Of a stretch of DNA of 64,000 bases, positions 62,100-64,000 are shown in pieces. This stretch comes from an uncultured Paracoccaceae bacterium. Its GTDB lineage: Bacteria > Pseudomonadota > Alphaproteobacteria > Rhodobacterales > Rhodobacteraceae. The stretch spans positions 62,001 through 126,000 of the forward strand of contig CANLNM010000003.1 of NCBI GenBank assembly GCA_947492475.1, written 5' to 3'. The position numbers were made by a program, and so were the translations under genes. The notes beneath the pieces are model-generated. The model did not search any database. It saw nothing but the letters and a program-made list of their open reading frames with translations, and was not told the DNA's origin. Each line of letters starts with the position of its first letter. The first letter of the stretch is position 1.

Positions 62100-63368
62100 A
62101 TGGCAAACCACACATTCCCCGCCCTGATCCTGATCGCAGCCTTTGCGGTCCTTAGTTTTATGGCCTCAGCACAGGCCCCGTCCTCTGATCTGTTGGCCAC
62201 ATGGTTGGCTGGCCATTTTTACGCAGAGGGCGCGCTGGATCAGATTTATCCCGCGAATAGTGACCTATACACGATGTTACCCCCGTCAGGCTGGGTGGAA
62301 TTTATGACGGCCCAAGGATACAGCCATGATGTTTTTCCGTTTATTTACCCGCCTTTATGGGCGTGGGTTGCACAATTTTTCACCGACATTCTGCCCTTTC
62401 ACAGCTTGGCGCGCGTGGCCAGCCTGATCAACCCAGCCTTGATCGGGGGAATGGTATTCATGGCGTGGCGCACCACCCGGTCAACCCTGCCCCCGGTGGT
62501 TTTTGTATCTGTCGGGATTGTCGCAATTGCCGCGACGAATATCGGCCAAGTGGCCCTGCGCGACAATCAACCGCAAATTCTGGTCAGTTTTCTGACGGTT
62601 TGGGCTTTGTCGCGGCTTTATAACGAACAACCCCGATCAGGGGGCGCGGTGATGGCGTTGGCGGCGGCGTTGAAACTGACACCTGCCTTTTACGCGCTGC
62701 TCTGGGTGACGCGCCGAAAAACCCGCGCCTTGATTGGGTTCACAATCACCGGCGCTGCATTGGCGGGCTTGTCCGTCTTGGTCGCGGGCTGGCCGTTACA
62801 TGCCACGTTCCTGCACCAGATCGGGGCGATTTCAGACACGATTTTCCTCAGCAAATTGAACTTTTCCATCGATCCGGTGATCGCACAGTTCTGTTGCACG
62901 GATGCGTTCCTGTTTATCGACCCGGCCCTGTCCAATACGGCGCTTGTGGAGACACAAGCCGGTGGCTGGTACATCATGGCCAAGCCCCCCCTGTGGTCGG
63001 CCCTGTCGGGGTTGGCGTTGGTGATGGTACTGGCGGGCTGCACCTGGCTGGCGGCAAAATCGCAGGATGATCCACTGATCTGGCCCGTGCTGATGATCAC
63101 CGTCAGCCTGATATCACCGCTGTCATGGGTCTATCACTATCTGGCCCCTGCCGCCTTTGCCCCGGTTTTGCTGGACCGATTCGGGCAAAAGGCCGGAACG
63201 TTGACCTTGTTGGCGGTGTTTGCCCCCCTTTCCTTGCCGATCATGGCGCAAATTGATGCCATTTCGCCCTCGCCTTTGCTGGTTCAGGGCACATCATTGG
63301 CCTGTCTGACCCTGCTTGCGACGGCGTTTGTCGTTGCAATCCTTCGCAAACAGGCAAAGATCAGCTAA
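62100..63368 (+). CDS. GT87/DUF2029-like polytopic membrane protein (paralog)
   Basis: 422 residues, ten or so hydrophobic segments. Shares landmark positions with the protein at 59027: DVFPFIYPPLWAWV (compare LILPYIYPPFTAM), MALAAALKLTPAFYALLW (compare LALAAAIKLSPAFFVI) and LISPLSWVYHYLAP (compare ADPLSWALYAIGPL). Most likely a GT-C membrane glycosyltransferase with a polyprenyl-phosphate sugar donor; acceptor unknown. AGAGG precedes the ATG at 9 nt. Confidence 0.82.
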   Translation: MANHTFPALILIAAFAVLSFMASAQAPSSDLLATWLAGHFYAEGALDQIYPANSDLYTMLPPSGWVEFMTAQGYSHDVFPFIYPPLWAWVAQFFTDILPFHSLARVASLINPALIGGMVFMAWRTTRSTLPPVVFVSVGIVAIAATNIGQVALRDNQPQILVSFLTVWALSRLYNEQPRSGGAVMALAAALKLTPAFYALLWVTRRKTRALIGFTITGAALAGLSVLVAGWPLHATFLHQIGAISDTIFLSKLNFSIDPVIAQFCCTDAFLFIDPALSNTALVETQAGGWYIMAKPPLWSALSGLALVMVLAGCTWLAAKSQDDPLIWPVLMITVSLISPLSWVYHYLAPAAFAPVLLDRFGQKAGTLTLLAVFAPLSLPIMAQIDAISPSPLLVQGTSLACLTLLATAFVVAILRKQAKIS

Positions 63369-63396
63369 AAACCCGCAAACCAGCGTCAACGCCCCC

Positions 63397-63454
63397 TTGC
63401 AACCGCCCGCGCCATCCCTATAACGCAGGACAATTTGGACACACGGGGGTGTCC
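63397..63454 (+). promoter_or_regulatory. Predicted carB promoter and leader hairpin
   Basis: TTGCAA (63397-63402), 16-bp spacer and TATAAC (63419-63424) resemble a sigma-70 promoter. Shortly after the expected transcription start, GGACAC (63437-63442) and GTGTCC (63449-63454) form a 6-bp hairpin with loop ACGGGG in the leader. No T-run follows. Regulation through the hairpin is only a possibility. Confidence 0.5.
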
Positions 63455-63483
63455 GCCACAGACATCATAAAGGGGCCGCTGCC

Positions 63484-64000
63484 ATGCCGAAGAGAACCGA
63501 CATCAAGTCGATCATGATCATCGGAGCGGGGCCTATTGTCATCGGCCAAGCCTGCGAATTCGATTATTCCGGCGCCCAAGCCTGTAAGGCCCTGCGCGAA
63601 GAAGGGTTCCGGATCATTCTGGTCAACTCAAACCCGGCGACGATCATGACCGATCCGGGCCTTGCGGATGCGACCTATATCGAACCGATCACACCCGAAG
63701 TTGTGGCCAAAATCATCGAAAAAGAACGCCCAGATGCGTTGCTGCCCACCATGGGCGGCCAGACCGGGCTGAACACGTCCCTCGCTCTCGAAGAGATGGG
63801 CGTGTTGGAGAAATTCAACGTCGAAATGATCGGCGCGACCCGCGACGCCATCGAAATGGCCGAAGATCGCAAATTGTTCCGCGAAGCCATGGACCGTCTG
63901 GGGCTGGAAAACCCACGCGCGACCATTGTGACCGCGCCCAAATTCGATGACGGCAAAGCCAATCTGGACGAAGGTGTGAAAATCGCACTGGCTGAGCTGG
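63484..64000 (+). CDS. carB: Carbamoyl-phosphate synthase large subunit (partial, N-terminus)
   Basis: 172 residues reach the right edge without a stop. [30 protein letters not shown], read in parts, is the CarB start with the ATP-grasp preceding fold; [12 protein letters not shown] and [11 protein letters not shown] are conserved. The full enzyme makes carbamoyl phosphate for arginine and pyrimidines, thus feeding argF found at 22282. AAAGGGG lies 9 nt before the ATG. Confidence 0.96.
   Translation, partial: MPKRTDIKSIMIIGAGPIVIGQACEFDYSGAQACKALREEGFRIILVNSNPATIMTDPGLADATYIEPITPEVVAKIIEKERPDALLPTMGGQTGLNTSLALEEMGVLEKFNVEMIGATRDAIEMAEDRKLFREAMDRLGLENPRATIVTAPKFDDGKANLDEGVKIALAEL

Noticed and set aside
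1-64000. CRISPR array, tRNA, rRNA, prophage or insertion sequence
   Set aside because: No regularly spaced repeats, no cloverleaf with CCA-end context, no ribosomal RNA signatures, no integrase or transposase frames and no terminal inverted repeats were seen on reading both strands.

Overview
The window looks like a chromosomal segment of a marine-type alphaproteobacterium of the Rhodobacterales (Roseobacter group). Evidence is a gcrA cell-cycle regulator gene, a methylmalonyl-CoA epimerase/DUF1467 pair, ATGA-type overlaps between many genes, moderately high GC and FnrL-type TTGAC-N4-GTCAA sites. Genus cannot be decided from sequence alone. I see no tRNA, rRNA, insertion sequence, prophage or CRISPR array. 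The left end cuts pxpC and the right end cuts carB.

Layout: 1-2274 holds 5-oxoprolinase genes pxpBC and an ArsR/SRPBCC pair whose predicted operator covers the arsR start codon. 2299-16071 is a myo-inositol (or related cyclitol) island: an ABC importer, a LacI regulator, a directly abutting unknown gene, two Gfo/Idh dehydrogenases, iolE, and iolD-iolC-iolB-aldolase-iolG. Two near-identical palindromes (core TTTGCAACCGGTTGCAAA) lie in the two divergent promoter regions and tie the island into one LacI regulon. iolA is not in the window.

16085-30490 is mostly housekeeping and small metabolism: cmk, a BchE-like radical SAM gene, aroA, a LysR/quinone-oxidoreductase pair, argF, argD, a GDPD-family gene, two EamA transporters, gcrA, an SDR and a VOC protein. 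30487-34466 has rimO flanked by two orphan-looking, more AT-rich genes: a pentapeptide-repeat membrane protein and a protein with a HEPN-like R-N-x3-H motif. 34469-37261 has a DCC-family protein, dgkA, a YigZ-type protein, ppk2 and a DUF4329 protein.

37360-45535 is an oxygen-linked block: ubiX-ubiD facing the O2-independent ubiquinone genes ubiT-ubiU-ubiV, then an alkB/cytochrome P450 operon facing a Crp/Fnr regulator. The identical perfect palindrome TTGACGATCGTCAA sits in both divergent regions. The regulator keeps the FNR DNA-reading residues but lacks part of the usual N-terminal cysteine set.

45882-48815 is a compact three-gene cluster that reads as mesaconyl-C4-CoA hydratase, mesaconyl-CoA C1-C4 CoA transferase and citramalyl-CoA lyase. 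Together these would turn mesaconyl-C1-CoA, an ethylmalonyl-CoA-pathway intermediate, into acetyl-CoA and pyruvate. An itaconate route is the main alternative. I rate this the most interesting system in the window.

48844-64000 holds a DUF6455 protein, an M48 lipoprotein protease, a nitroreductase/EI24 pair, nudix-DUF1467-mce, a receiver-domain protein, a Flp-like mini-pilin, a DUF1501/DUF1800 export pair, aspS, two paralogous GT87-like membrane proteins around pabB-pabC, and the start of carB.
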